Program-made: the position numbers and the translations under genes
From: Butyrivibrio fibrisolvens
GTDB taxonomy: Bacteria; Bacillota; Clostridia; Lachnospirales; Lachnospiraceae
Assembly (NCBI RefSeq): GCF_023206215.1
Contig: NZ_CP065800.1
Location: 2,852,001-2,916,000, forward strand
Reading direction: 5' to 3'
Length of the DNA: 64,000 bases
Notes under the pieces: generated by a model
What the model saw: the letters and a program-made list of their open reading frames with translations, nothing else
Databases searched by the model: none
What the model was told of the DNA's origin: nothing
Shown: positions 1 to 10,080 of the stretch, piece by piece
Layout: each line of letters opens with the position of its first letter
Numbering within the stretch: the stretch's first letter is position 1

Positions 1-639
<639 letters not shown>

Positions 640-733
640 GCGCTATCCTCCTTTAATATGTGCTTTATTATAGTATTGTATAGAAATCATAGATCCAAAG
701 ATCGCTGATTCTTGAATCTATGATCCGGATTCA

Positions 734-2977
734 TTATTTGAGCTTGATCTTAGAGCCTTTGGTATTACGTCCTGCAATCTTGACTGTTCCTATGTCAAAA
801 GACTTCTCGCCTATACTTACTTCTCTGGTCTCTTCAGGCTTAAGAAGCCATACATCACGTACGCTGTCATTCTTGGTAAGATTCATGCCATGAACACCAA
901 CTGCTGTCTTTTTCTGATCAGGAACCTCTTCAAGAAGGAATCTGAGTCCATACCCATTCTCTGTATATAATACGCAGCTCTCTTCATCTGTTACAACAGA
1001 TACACTTATAAGCTCATCGCCTTCTGACAGTTTAGTTGCTGCTACAAGTTTTCTGGTAACATCAAACTCGCCGCCGCTTACTATTTTCATCATGGCTGAT
1101 TTAGTAACAAAAAGCAAGCGGTAAATATTAAGTGATGACTGAGGCAGCACCGCAATGATCTGTTCCTTGGTAGTATCATAATTGGATACATTGTCTATCG
1201 GAACACCCTTATCACGCATCTTACCTGCAGGAAGATCCTGAACTTTGATGGTGTGAAGATTGCCAAGATGTGTAAATACGCAAATCCTGCTGGTATTTTT
1301 CACCTTAAAGCTGTACTTAAAGTCATTCTTGATAGTATCAAAGTTCTTGTCATATGTTGTAGCATCGATTGTCTTGGCATAGCCAAAACGGTCCATGATA
1401 AATGCTACATCGATCTCTTCTTCAGGCTTTTCTTCATATACAGCCTCTTCAAACTGACCGACTTCTGTACGTCTCTTCTGCCTGTATTCATTGCGTATAT
1501 TCTTAAGCTCTTCCTGAATGACCATAGACATGGACGTTCTGTCTTCAAGAATATCCTCATATCTGTAAATATTGGCAACAGTCTCTTCATGCTCCTTGAT
1601 AAGAGCATCAAGCTCAAGTCCGATAAGTTTGTACAGACGCATCTCAAGGATAGCATCTGCCTGGCGCTCAGTAAAATGAAGCTGAGAAGCCATAACCGCT
1701 GATTCACGTGACTTGAAGTTGATACCTTCTGTTATACCATTTACAAGACACTCTTTGGCCTGCACACGTGTCTTAGATCCTCTTAAGATCTCAATCACAA
1801 GATCTATAACATTACAAGCCTTGATAAGACCTTCCTGAACTTCCTTCTTGTCAGTCTCTTTCTGAAGAAGTGTTGTATACTTGCGGCGCGCTGTCTCAAA
1901 CTGAAAATCGATCGAAGCCTGAAGTATGGACTTAAGGCCCATAGTCTCAGGACGTCCGTTGTAGATAGCAAGCATATTAACGCCAAAAGTATCTTCAAGC
2001 TTGGTCTTCTTGTAAAGAAGATTTGTGAAGTTATCTACATCTGTATCCTTTTTAAGCTCGATTACGATACGGATACCTTCTTTTGAAGACTGGTTGGAGA
2101 TATCAATGATATCATTTGTAACCTTCTTCTCAGCAAGTGCTGCTACATCTGAACAGAACTTACCGATTCCGGCGCCTATCATGGTATATGGTATCTCACT
2201 GATGATAAGGTTTATGTGACCGTTTTTGGCCTTTTCTGTCTCAACCTTACCTCTGATACGGATTTTACCTTCGCCTGTTTCATAGATAGCTGCCAGTTCG
2301 TCCTTGTTGATAACTATACCACCTGTAGGAAAATCAGGTCCTTTGATATATTTCATGAGCTGTTTTGTTGACAACGTCTCGTCCTGCATAAGGGCTATCT
2401 CAGCATCTATAACCTCAGCAAGGTTATGAGGAGGAGTACTTGTCGCCATACCAACAGCTATACCTTCAGATCCGTTGACCAGAAAGTTAGGAATCTTGAC
2501 AGGCAGAACTGAAGGTTCCTTCTCTGTAGCATCAAAGTTAGGTACAAAATCTACGATGTCCTTGTCAAGATCAGCAAGAAATGTCTCCTGTGTGATACGG
2601 GCAAGTCTTGCTTCTGTATATCTCATTGCAGCAGCGCTGTCGCCTTCGATAGTACCAAAGTTACCGTGTCCGTCTACTAAAGGCAGCTCTTTCTTAAAGT
2701 CCTGAGCCATAACTACGAGACAGTCATATATTGAGCTGTCACCGTGCGGGTGATATTTACCCATTGTATCACCAACGATACGGGCACTCTTTCTATACGG
2801 GCGATCGTATCTGATACCAAGCTCATACATATCATAAAGAGTACGTCTCTGAACGGGTTTGAGTCCATCCCTGATGTCCGGCAGAGCACGTGCAACTATA
2901 ACACTCATTGCGTAGTCTATATAAGACTGCTGCATTATTTCAGAATATTCACTTCGAATAATCCGCTGTTCTTCCAT
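734..2977 (-). CDS. parC: Type IIA topoisomerase subunit A, ParC-like
   Basis: 747 residues. It is the DNA breakage-reunion subunit of topoisomerase IV, or of a second gyrase-like enzyme, pairing with the ATPase subunit just upstream. Seen: KYHPHGDSS around residues 74-82, catalytic tyrosine Y120 in [10 protein letters not shown], and a C-terminal beta-pinwheel region. The quinolone-determining positions look wild-type (S81, D85 equivalents). No canonical GyrA box (QRRGGKG type) is visible; the corresponding stretch reads GKMRDKGV. That, and the lack of dnaA/recF neighbours, favours ParC over GyrA. GAGG lies 5 nt before the ATG. Alternative: a divergent GyrA. Confidence 0.78.
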   Translation of the reverse strand: MEEQRIIRSEYSEIMQQSYIDYAMSVIVARALPDIRDGLKPVQRRTLYDMYELGIRYDRPYRKSARIVGDTMGKYHPHGDSSIYDCLVVMAQDFKKELPLVDGHGNFGTIEGDSAAAMRYTEARLARITQETFLADLDKDIVDFVPNFDATEKEPSVLPVKIPNFLVNGSEGIAVGMATSTPPHNLAEVIDAEIALMQDETLSTKQLMKYIKGPDFPTGGIVINKDELAAIYETGEGKIRIRGKVETEKAKNGHINLIISEIPYTMIGAGIGKFCSDVAALAEKKVTNDIIDISNQSSKEGIRIVIELKKDTDVDNFTNLLYKKTKLEDTFGVNMLAIYNGRPETMGLKSILQASIDFQFETARRKYTTLLQKETDKKEVQEGLIKACNVIDLVIEILRGSKTRVQAKECLVNGITEGINFKSRESAVMASQLHFTERQADAILEMRLYKLIGLELDALIKEHEETVANIYRYEDILEDRTSMSMVIQEELKNIRNEYRQKRRTEVGQFEEAVYEEKPEEEIDVAFIMDRFGYAKTIDATTYDKNFDTIKNDFKYSFKVKNTSRICVFTHLGNLHTIKVQDLPAGKMRDKGVPIDNVSNYDTTKEQIIAVLPQSSLNIYRLLFVTKSAMMKIVSGGEFDVTRKLVAATKLSEGDELISVSVVTDEESCVLYTENGYGLRFLLEEVPDQKKTAVGVHGMNLTKNDSVRDVWLLKPEETREVSIGEKSFDIGTVKIAGRNTKGSKIKLK

Positions 2978-3096
2978 AAATTCCTCGCAAAATGTTTTTT
3001 ATAAAGTATTTGGAACTTAATTGACATCTAGTCAATCATCCCAAGGCATATTTATATGTTTGTAGTTGCATGACATAAAGTTCATGCACTATCCTC

Positions 3097-5025
3097 TTAA
3101 GCCTGAAAATCAAGCTCTGCATCATCTGCATGGTCGTGAATAAATGCACGTCTTGGCGGAACATCTGTTCCCATGAGAAGCTCAGTCATATGAGATGCTG
3201 TCTTGGCATCATCAATTTCTACAACACGCATCATCCTGTTATTGGGATCAAGAGTTGTCTCCCAGAGCTGCTGTGGATCCATCTCACCAAGACCCTTATA
3301 TCTTTGAAGTGTAAAATTACCCTTGTGGGTAGCACGATACTTCTCAAGAGCCTTATCATCATACAGATACTCTTCCTTGCCTTTGGACGGGATAACCTTA
3401 TAAAGAGGAGGCATAGCTATATACACATGTCCCTGCTGTATAAGTTCCGGCATAAATCTGTAGAACAGTGTCAGAAGAAGTGTTGCGATATGAGCACCAT
3501 CCACATCGGCATCGGCCATAATGACTATCTTGTTATAACGAAGCTTGGATATATCAAAATCATTGCCGTATCCTTCTGAAAATCCGCATCCAAAGGCATT
3601 GATCATAGCCTTGATCTCGGCATTTGCAAGCACCTTATCAATCGAAGCCTTCTCAACGTTAAGGATCTTACCACGGATAGGAAGGATTGCCTGATACTGT
3701 CTGTCTCTTGCCATCTTGGCACTGCCACCTGCGGAATCACCCTCTACGATGAAGATCTCGCATTTATCAGCTTCTTTACTGATACAATTGGCAAGTTTAC
3801 CATTTGAATCAAAAGAATATTTTTGCTTAGTAAGAAGATTGGTCTTGGTCTTCTCTTCTGTCTTACGTATCTTGGCAGCCTTCTCGGCACAGCTGATGAC
3901 AGCCTTAAGTGTCTCTAAATTTCTGTCAAAAAATCTTGTAAGCTCATCACCTGTTATCTTGGATACAACTTTACCGGCATCCTGGTTATCAAGCTTGGTC
4001 TTGGTCTGACCTTCAAATCTTGGATCCGGATGCTTGATGGATATAACTGCAGTAAGTCCGTTTCTTACATCGGCACCTGTAAAATTCTGATCCTTGTCCT
4101 TGAGGTTACCAAGTTCTCTTGCATAGTTATTGATGATGGTAGTAAATACAGTCTTAAAACCAGTAATATGAGTACCACCTTCAGAGTTATAGATATTATT
4201 ACAAAAACCAAGTACATCTTCATGAAAATCATTGACATACTGGAAGGCAACTTCTACAGAGATATTATCGCTCTCCCCTGTATAGTAGACTATGTCATGA
4301 AGTGTATCAGCATTCCTGTTCATCTCTTTAACAAATCCGCGGATACCTTCAGGCTCATGGAATTCGAGATGCTCTTCTGTTCCGGGCCTTTTATCTTCAT
4401 AGACAATCAGAAGATCAGGATTAAGGTATGCTGTTTCATGGAGTCTGTTCTTGATATCTTCTTCCTTAAATCTTGTCTTTTCAAAGATTTCAGGATCAGG
4501 AAGGAAAGAGATCGTAGTTCCGTGTTCTCTTGTTTTGCCTACTTCAGGAAGAAGGCCGTTTACAAGATCAGTTGTAGGAACGCCTCTTTCATAAGAATCT
4601 TCATATATAGCACCATTCTCTTTGATCCTGACTTTCATCCAGGTGGAAAGTGCATTAACAACCGATGAACCAACACCGTGGAGACCTCCCGATGTCTTAT
4701 AAGATGCGTTATCAAATTTACCGCCGGCGTGAAGCATAGTCAGAACGACACGTTCTGCGGTAACACCCTTGGCATGCATTCCTACAGGAATACCACGGCC
4801 GTTATCTTCTACAGTAGCCGAACCGTCTGCTTCAAGGGTCACATTGATCCTTGAGCAGTAACCGGCCAGGTGTTCATCTACTGCATTATCAACTATTTCA
4901 TATACGAGGTGATTGAGTCCTCTTGTAGATACGGATCCGATGTACATTCCGGGTCTCTTACGGACCGCTTCCAGGCCCTCCAGGACAGTAATACTGCCGG
5001 CATCGTATTCGTTTGTTTTAGGCAT
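3097..5025 (-). CDS. parE: Type IIA topoisomerase subunit B, ParE-like ATPase
   Basis: 642 residues, usual GyrB/ParE length without insertions. GHKL ATPase domain with DNGRGIP at 74-80 and GGLHGVG at 113-119; TOPRIM domain with EGDSAGG at 428-434 and the metal-binding DADVDG near 505. It powers strand passage by the A subunit encoded 119 bp downstream. The start has a GGGGG site about 10 nt upstream. GyrB and ParE are hard to tell apart by eye; the partner lacking a GyrA box points to ParE. Confidence 0.78.
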   Translation of the reverse strand: MPKTNEYDAGSITVLEGLEAVRKRPGMYIGSVSTRGLNHLVYEIVDNAVDEHLAGYCSRINVTLEADGSATVEDNGRGIPVGMHAKGVTAERVVLTMLHAGGKFDNASYKTSGGLHGVGSSVVNALSTWMKVRIKENGAIYEDSYERGVPTTDLVNGLLPEVGKTREHGTTISFLPDPEIFEKTRFKEEDIKNRLHETAYLNPDLLIVYEDKRPGTEEHLEFHEPEGIRGFVKEMNRNADTLHDIVYYTGESDNISVEVAFQYVNDFHEDVLGFCNNIYNSEGGTHITGFKTVFTTIINNYARELGNLKDKDQNFTGADVRNGLTAVISIKHPDPRFEGQTKTKLDNQDAGKVVSKITGDELTRFFDRNLETLKAVISCAEKAAKIRKTEEKTKTNLLTKQKYSFDSNGKLANCISKEADKCEIFIVEGDSAGGSAKMARDRQYQAILPIRGKILNVEKASIDKVLANAEIKAMINAFGCGFSEGYGNDFDISKLRYNKIVIMADADVDGAHIATLLLTLFYRFMPELIQQGHVYIAMPPLYKVIPSKGKEEYLYDDKALEKYRATHKGNFTLQRYKGLGEMDPQQLWETTLDPNNRMMRVVEIDDAKTASHMTELLMGTDVPPRRAFIHDHADDAELDFQA

Positions 5026-5046
5026 TAAGAAAAATCCCCCTAAGTT

Positions 5047-5916
5047 TTATTTTAAAATCTTGGTAACTGTAACAGCCAGGGCTCCCGGTCCTATATGGCA
5101 TGAAACAGAAAGTGAAAGCGGATCCATATGCACGTCAAATCCGGGGAAAGTCTCTTCTATCATCTGCTTCCACTCGTTTGCTTTTTCGATATCTTGTGTG
5201 AATGCCGCATCAATTCTTACGTTCTGAGGGTCAAGGCCTCCAAAACGTTTCTCCGCGTCATCTTTTATGGCATTAAGCATGATCTTCTGTCCCTGGGAAG
5301 TTGTCCTTGCCTTGGCAAAAGAGTCAAGCTTCTCACCCTGAATCTGAAGAACCGGCTTAATACGAAGAATCGTACCAAGAGCAGCTGCTGCAGGTGTTAT
5401 CCTGCCGCCTTTTTTAAGATAATAAAGAGTATCAAGCATGATATAAATACTTGAATTAAACTTATCAGCTTCGAGTATCTCTTTGATCTGAGCACCTGTC
5501 TTGCCTTCATCTGCAAGTCTGATGGCATCAAGGACAGAATTTCTCATAGTTACAGAGATTCTCTGATTGTTGACTACAAATACCTTGCCTTCATAGTCAT
5601 CGTCCTGTGAAAGACTTGTTGCACTTGCGCAAGATGAAGAAAGACCGCTACTCATCGGGATATAAACGATCTCATCGTATTCTTTGAGTACCTCGTCCCA
5701 TAAATCCATAAGATTACCCGGAGAAGGCTGAGATGTAGATACCTCTTCATCACTGCTAAGCTTTGTATAAAACTCTTCCTGAGTCAGGTTTATATCCTCT
5801 AAATAATCGGTTCCGGCGATAGTAAATGGCATTGGAACTACTTTAATTCCAAGCTTCTCGCCTTCAGCCTGTGTAATACCACTATTGGAGTCTGTAATAA
5901 TCGCTACTTTAGACAT
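5047..5916 (-). CDS. DegV family fatty-acid-binding protein (FakB type)
   Basis: 289 residues from the chosen start. DegV proteins hold a fatty acid while the kinase FakA phosphorylates it to acyl phosphate for phospholipid synthesis. The N-terminus VAIITDSNSGIT, the SQPSPG stretch and MSSGLSSS are typical fatty-acid and carboxylate contact motifs. Start at 5916 (MSKVAIIT) chosen because GAGG precedes it by 7 nt; an upstream in-frame methionine would add 24 unrelated residues. The likely kinase partner fakA lies 4 kb away at 10081-11922 in the same window. It follows parE's promoter-side region but is a separate unit. Confidence 0.88.
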   Translation of the reverse strand: MSKVAIITDSNSGITQAEGEKLGIKVVPMPFTIAGTDYLEDINLTQEEFYTKLSSDEEVSTSQPSPGNLMDLWDEVLKEYDEIVYIPMSSGLSSSCASATSLSQDDDYEGKVFVVNNQRISVTMRNSVLDAIRLADEGKTGAQIKEILEADKFNSSIYIMLDTLYYLKKGGRITPAAAALGTILRIKPVLQIQGEKLDSFAKARTTSQGQKIMLNAIKDDAEKRFGGLDPQNVRIDAAFTQDIEKANEWKQMIEETFPGFDVHMDPLSLSVSCHIGPGALAVTVTKILK

Positions 5917-6056
5917 GAATATACCTCGCTTTGAATTTATGTCATAAAATTCCTTAATTATATTACCTTGCGTCAGTAATACTGTCAAATAAGACGTTTG
6001 CAGGACAATTAATTAGCAAAAAAAACATAATTATATATAAAAGTGGTGAAATAGCG

Positions 6057-8111
6057 TTATAAAACAATCGTTTCATTAGCGCCGGCAAGAGCCTTATGAA
6101 GTGCCTCATTTTCTTTTTTACAAAGGTCAGGATCATCACCAAGTATGCGGTCAGCATCTATCGAAGCCTTCTTGATAAGATCTGAGTCAGCATATATATC
6201 ACCAATTTTAAAGAAAAGATCACCACTTTGCCTTATTCCGAACATATCGCCGGGGCCTCTTTGCTTTAGATCTTCTTCGGCTATCTTGAATCCATCATTG
6301 GACTTTCCAAGTATATCCAGACGAGCAGCAGCATCTTTGGACTCAGAAGTATTCATGAATATACAATAACTTTGATCTTTGCCTCTTCCTACGCGCCCTC
6401 TAAGCTGATGAAGCTGAGCAAGTCCGAAATGCTCGGCATTCTCTATCATCATGACTGTTGCATTAGGGACATTAATACCAACTTCAATAACAGTTGTTGA
6501 TACCAGAACGTCTATTTCCTTATTTGCAAACTTCTCCATAAGCTCATCTTTTTCAGAAGCTTTCATGCGTCCATTGAGCATATCTACGTGTATTGAAGGT
6601 GACAGCTCTTTTCTTAGCTTCTCAGTATAATCCGTGACATTCTCTACGTCATTCATCTCACCTTCTTCTATCATAGGGCAGATTACATAGACCTGGTGCC
6701 CTAAAGACACTTGTTTTTCTATAAATCTATAAGCCGTAGGCCTGTAATCAGGTCCTACCACGCAGTTCTTGATGGGAAGGCGTGATGCAGGCTTTTCATC
6801 AAGAACAGATACGTGAAGATCGCCGTATAGGATTATGGCAAGTGTTCTGGGGATAGGAGTTGCACTCATGGCAAGAACGTGTGTGCACTCACCCTTGCCT
6901 GCAAACTTCTCGCGCTGACGCACACCAAATCTGTGCTGCTCATCCGTTATAACAAGAGCAAGATTCTTATAATTCACAGTATCCTGAATAAGAGCATTGG
7001 TACCGATACAGACATTGTAGGTGCCATCCTCTATACCTTTTTTATTTTCTTTCTTTTCCTTAGCCTTTAGAGATCCGATCATAAGAACAGGCCTAAATGG
7101 AAGGTCATATTCCTTGGCCATATTGCAGATATCTTCATAATGCTGCCTTGCAAGAACTTCAGTAGGAGCCATCATGGCCCCTTGATAACCGTTCTCGACT
7201 GTTATAAGAAGTGCAAGAAAGGCAAGGATGGTCTTGCCGGAGCCTACATCTCCTTGAATGAGACGGTTCATGACTCTACTGCCTGTAAGATCTGCCTCTA
7301 TTTCTTTATACACCCTTTTCTGGGCATCTGTAAGGTCATACGGAAGCTTTTCAAGGAATCTGTCTACAAGCTCAGACTTCTTCATAACAGCAGTACTTAC
7401 AGACTCTTCTTCTGTAAGCTTTAAGATACGCAGTCTTAGGATGAAGAAAAGAAATTCATTGTATGATAGTCTCCTTCTTGCTATATCAAAAGTATGTTTA
7501 TCCTTGGGGAAATGTATGCTCTTAATAGCATCCCTGTACTCCATAAGGTTGTTATCTTCAATGAGATATGAAGGAAGTGGATCTTTCATGTAAACAGCTG
7601 ATTCCATAGCCTGTTTCATTGCTTTGACAACCATATTGTTGGACAGGCCTTTGACAAGAGGATAGATCGGCTGCATTGTTCCTTGCAGTGCAAAATAGTC
7701 TTCAGGCTGATATATTTTTGGCTGATTAAAGCAAAATGTATTCCCTTTTCTTGTTACAAGCCCTCTGAAAATATAGTAATGCCCCTGCTTTAAAGTACTT
7801 CTAAGATATGGCTGGTTAAAATATGTAACCTTGGCTTTGCCTGTGATATCACCTATATCAAAAGTAATGATTGACATATTTCTGATATTCTTGGCATATA
7901 TATTACCTATTATCTGACACCTGACAGCTACTGTGTTTCCGCTTTTAAGATCAGATACTTTGACTACATCTTCAAATGTATCATAGTTCCTGGGATAGTA
8001 CTCAAGAAGATCTTCTATACGTACTATACCGGCCTTTTCAAATACTTTTGCAGTTTTATCTCCAATCCCTTTTAGGGATTCTATTGTTTCTTTTAAAGAA
8101 GCTTCGTTCAT
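6057..8111 (-). CDS. recG: ATP-dependent DNA helicase RecG
   Basis: 684 residues. RecG remodels stalled replication forks and Holliday junctions. An N-terminal wedge/OB domain is followed by Walker A GDVGSGKT near residue 285, DEQH box near 390, and helicase C motifs with the QLRGRVGRG block near 590. Start at 8111 (MNEASLKE) is preferred over the ATG four codons earlier because that ATG lies inside the Shine-Dalgarno sequence ATGAGGTTTAGC. That site is the end of a repeated leader element (8113-8190), so translation of recG may depend on its structure. Confidence 0.95.
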   Translation of the reverse strand: MNEASLKETIESLKGIGDKTAKVFEKAGIVRIEDLLEYYPRNYDTFEDVVKVSDLKSGNTVAVRCQIIGNIYAKNIRNMSIITFDIGDITGKAKVTYFNQPYLRSTLKQGHYYIFRGLVTRKGNTFCFNQPKIYQPEDYFALQGTMQPIYPLVKGLSNNMVVKAMKQAMESAVYMKDPLPSYLIEDNNLMEYRDAIKSIHFPKDKHTFDIARRRLSYNEFLFFILRLRILKLTEEESVSTAVMKKSELVDRFLEKLPYDLTDAQKRVYKEIEADLTGSRVMNRLIQGDVGSGKTILAFLALLITVENGYQGAMMAPTEVLARQHYEDICNMAKEYDLPFRPVLMIGSLKAKEKKENKKGIEDGTYNVCIGTNALIQDTVNYKNLALVITDEQHRFGVRQREKFAGKGECTHVLAMSATPIPRTLAIILYGDLHVSVLDEKPASRLPIKNCVVGPDYRPTAYRFIEKQVSLGHQVYVICPMIEEGEMNDVENVTDYTEKLRKELSPSIHVDMLNGRMKASEKDELMEKFANKEIDVLVSTTVIEVGINVPNATVMMIENAEHFGLAQLHQLRGRVGRGKDQSYCIFMNTSESKDAAARLDILGKSNDGFKIAEEDLKQRGPGDMFGIRQSGDLFFKIGDIYADSDLIKKASIDADRILGDDPDLCKKENEALHKALAGANETIVL

Positions 8112-8112
8112 G

Positions 8113-8190
8113 CTAAACCTCATGTCGTAAGAAAAATGAACCGCTAATAGTTTGAGCTTAAGAGCTCACAACATCAATTCAATTTTAAAA
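8113..8190 (-). repeat. Two-hairpin leader element, divergent copy ahead of recG
   Basis: Diverged copy of the element seen at 9871-9965, 20741-20834 and 31257-31350. Read on the minus strand it ends ACGACATGAGGTTT, giving recG its ribosome site. The first hairpin is degraded, but the loop segment GTTGTGAG (minus strand) still pairs over all eight positions with CTTACGAC just before the Shine-Dalgarno, with two G-U pairs. Sequence differs from the other copies at both partners, so pairing is kept by compensation. Confidence 0.6.
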
Positions 8191-8311
8191 AGTAACTATG
8201 TGAGCGATAATACAAACCACCTTTTATAGAATATCACAAGATATGATACCAGTGTAAATCATAAAGATAATACTTTAGTTTAAAAATATCAGTCCATAAC
8301 CGCTCATAGGC

Positions 8312-8346
8312 AAAAAAAGACCTCCATACCATCTAGTACAGAGATC
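8312..8346 (-). terminator. Probable Rho-independent terminator
   Basis: On the minus strand GATCTCT pairs with GGAGGTC (some G-U) across a 14-nt loop and is followed by seven T. It lies 85 bp past the stop of the 104-residue gene at 8431. The region 8191-8430 shows nothing else. Confidence 0.55.
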
Positions 8347-8430
8347 CTTGTAAGCATAATGGAATTTTGTTTGAAATATACTTATCAAATACAAATCTAC
8401 TAATCAAACAGCTTGTAATTATTTTACCTA

Positions 8431-8745
8431 TTAAGCCTGCTGAGATAACAGTTCAGTCATCTTCTTGATAACAAGACTAACCTGACCATCACGGCAACGC
8501 CTTACGAACTGACCATTATCAAAATAATCTTCTCTAAGAAGCATAGTCATAAGCGCACAGCAAAGATCATAATTGGCATGCGGAAGGCGCTTAAGCTCCT
8601 CATCTGCCACAACCGGACCAGTGATCATATAATCGGAGTAATTGTATTTGAGATCTCCCATGTTGCCAAGAACATTATAATAATCGATAGTCTTCTCTGA
8701 ACCCTCAACTGCTCTTAAAACCTTGATTTTCTCAACGTTTTTCAT
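8431..8745 (-). CDS. Small conserved protein, possibly DUF6508-like
   Basis: 104 residues, soluble, no signal or membrane segment. The pattern LPHANYDLCCALMTMLLRED followed by 'DNGQFVRRCRDG' and an amphipathic last helix resembles what I recall of DUF6508 proteins, but I cannot confirm it. Preceded by GAGG 7 nt before the ATG at 8745. It stands alone between a terminator and a giant palindrome, so context gives no function. Confidence 0.6.
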   Translation of the reverse strand: MKNVEKIKVLRAVEGSEKTIDYYNVLGNMGDLKYNYSDYMITGPVVADEELKRLPHANYDLCCALMTMLLREDYFDNGQFVRRCRDGQVSLVIKKMTELLSQQA

Positions 8746-8785
8746 GCATTTCTCCTCACAACCCCTGTATTATTTAAATTTATCG

Positions 8786-9083
8786 CTCAAACTTCCCACT
8801 TGGACGAACCAGCTTCCCCTAAGCCTTTACAGAGGTAGACAGTATATAAATCATTTCCACACTGTTAATCATTTTATGAATTCATGGCATGATATCTGAA
8901 GCTTTTTATTCTGGGGGCTGAAACTCGCTTCGCTCAAACATGCAGCCCCTGGCAGAATAAAAATCTCCATCTATCACGCTCATGAATTCTATAAAATGAT
9001 TAAAAAGTGTGACAATGATTTATATACTGCCTACCTCTGTAAAGGCTTAGGGGAAGCTGGTCCGTCCAAGTGGGAAGTTTAAG
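8786..9083. repeat. Giant imperfect palindrome P1 (about 298 bp)
   Basis: The left half is nearly the reverse complement of the right half over about 145 bp each. The tip is GGGGCTG / CAGCCCC around an ACTCGCTTCGCTC loop. Outer arm begins AAACTTCCCACTTGGACG and returns as CGTCCAAGTGGGAAGTTT. The inner arm resembles those of P2-P4; the outer arm resembles single modules at 24334, 27150 and 36351. No credible gene is inside it. Confidence 0.93.
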
Positions 9084-9305
9084 TTTATTATTATAAGAGC
9101 AACCACTACCCATTGACCAGATTAGCCAATGCGCACGCTCTCCTGATTTCGATACTAATTTTATCACAGCATTTTTTAGATGTGGAGTTGGCATTTTTGA
9201 CAAAATTATAAAACAATTCAGACCCAAATTTCTCATTGACCTCACTAGTTCCAATCAATATAACAAAGAAAAATTCTCTATATATACGTATAATATACTT
9301 TATTA
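9084..9305. other. Spacer between palindromes P1 and P2
   Basis: 222 bp of AT-rich sequence between two opposed giant palindromes. A 73-codon open frame runs on the minus strand (9106-9327) but extends into P2, lacks a ribosome site and matches nothing I recognise. Best read as non-coding or as a relic. Confidence 0.4.
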
Positions 9306-9608
9306 ACTCAAACTTCGCACTTGCCAAACATACGCCACCCTTTGAGGCAGCGTCGATGCGGATAGTTTATAATGCATTTTCATATCTTTTGAAGGTGTTA
9401 TAAAATTCAGGAGCATGAGAGATGGATTTTTATATTCTTCTTAGGGTCTGCATGTCTGAGCGAAGCGAGTTTCAGACCCTAGAATATAAAAATCCAGATA
9501 TCATGCCCTGAATTATAACACCTTCAAGATATGAAAATTCATTATAAACTATCCGTATCGGCGCTGCCTCAAAGGGTGGCGTATGTTTGGCAAGTGCGAA
9601 GTTTCAGT
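9306..9608. repeat. Giant imperfect palindrome P2 (about 303 bp)
   Basis: Arms of about 140 bp. Tip GGGTCTG / CAGACCC encloses CATGTCTGAGCGAAGCGAG; orientation of the tip is opposite to P1. Outer arm ACTTCGCACTTGCCAAACAT returns as its complement at 9585-9604 and is unrelated to that of P1. Inner arm (TTGAAGGTGTTATAAAATTC and onward) is nearly identical to P4. Confidence 0.94.
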
Positions 9609-9672
9609 TTATTAAAATCATATTCTGTTTATATAAAAAGAGCTCAGCCATAGCTAAACTCTTTCAGAATTC

Positions 9673-9861
9673 TTATACGCACTTTACGCCAAGGCTCTCA
9701 TTGTAGTCTATCTTCTTAGCAAGTTCCTTGACTCTGCGAAGCATACCGGGCATATCATCTTTGCTTTCGCATATAGCAACCGGCATACCGATTTCATATG
9801 ATACCTGAATACCTGCTTCAAGAAGGGTATTCATAAACTTCTGCTTAGATATTTCTGCCAT
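9673..9861 (-). CDS. Small hypothetical protein (62 residues)
   Basis: Soluble, starts MAEISKQKFMNTLLEAGIQV and ends in a lysine-rich helix. No family recognised. A leader element (9871-9965) lies directly upstream and brings a GAGG 13 nt before the ATG, somewhat far. The codon use looks like neighbours, so I consider it likely real. Confidence 0.55.
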   Translation of the reverse strand: MAEISKQKFMNTLLEAGIQVSYEIGMPVAICESKDDMPGMLRRVKELAKKIDYNESLGVKCV

Positions 9862-9870
9862 AATTCACTT

Positions 9871-9965
9871 TTAACCTCATGTCGCGAGTGAAATGAGCGA
9901 CTAATGGTTCAAATTGGTGGAGCTCGCGACACCAATTTGTGTTTGAAAATGTAGCATTTTCAAAC
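9871..9965 (-). repeat. Two-hairpin leader element, copy 2
   Basis: Read on the minus strand: hairpin GTTTGAAAATG / CATTTTCAAAC, hairpin AAATTGGTG / CACCAATTT, then GTCGCTCATTTCACTCGCGAC and ATGAGGTTA. The loop of hairpin 2 contains GTCGCGAG, perfectly complementary over eight bases to CTCGCGAC just before the Shine-Dalgarno. Alternatively GTCGC/GCGAC closes a third local hairpin. Lies in the leader of the 62-residue gene. Confidence 0.85.
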
Positions 9966-10029
9966 TGCACTCCTTTGATTATGATTATGTTATCTAATGT
10001 CGCCAGATACAAGAATGCATCACGGACAT

Positions 10030-10062
10030 AAAAATACCGGAAAGGTCTGACCTTCCCGGTAT
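10030..10062 (-). terminator. Rho-independent terminator after fakA
   Basis: Minus strand stem ATACCGGGAAGGTC / GACCTTTCCGGTAT followed by TTTTTATG, 19 bp past the fakA stop. Confidence 0.8.
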
Positions 10063-10080
10063 ACCTTTTAAAACATTTAT

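Noticed and set aside
1253..1702. Long plus-strand frames opposite the topoisomerase genes
   Set aside because: They mirror the codon pattern of parC/parE, have no ribosome sites and match no family.
734..5025. Primary gyrA/gyrB locus
   Set aside because: No GyrA box in the A subunit and no dnaA, dnaN or recF neighbours; topoisomerase IV-like assignment preferred.
9000..9254. 84-codon frame inside and next to P1
   Set aside because: Mostly the palindrome arm read through; no ribosome site and no family.
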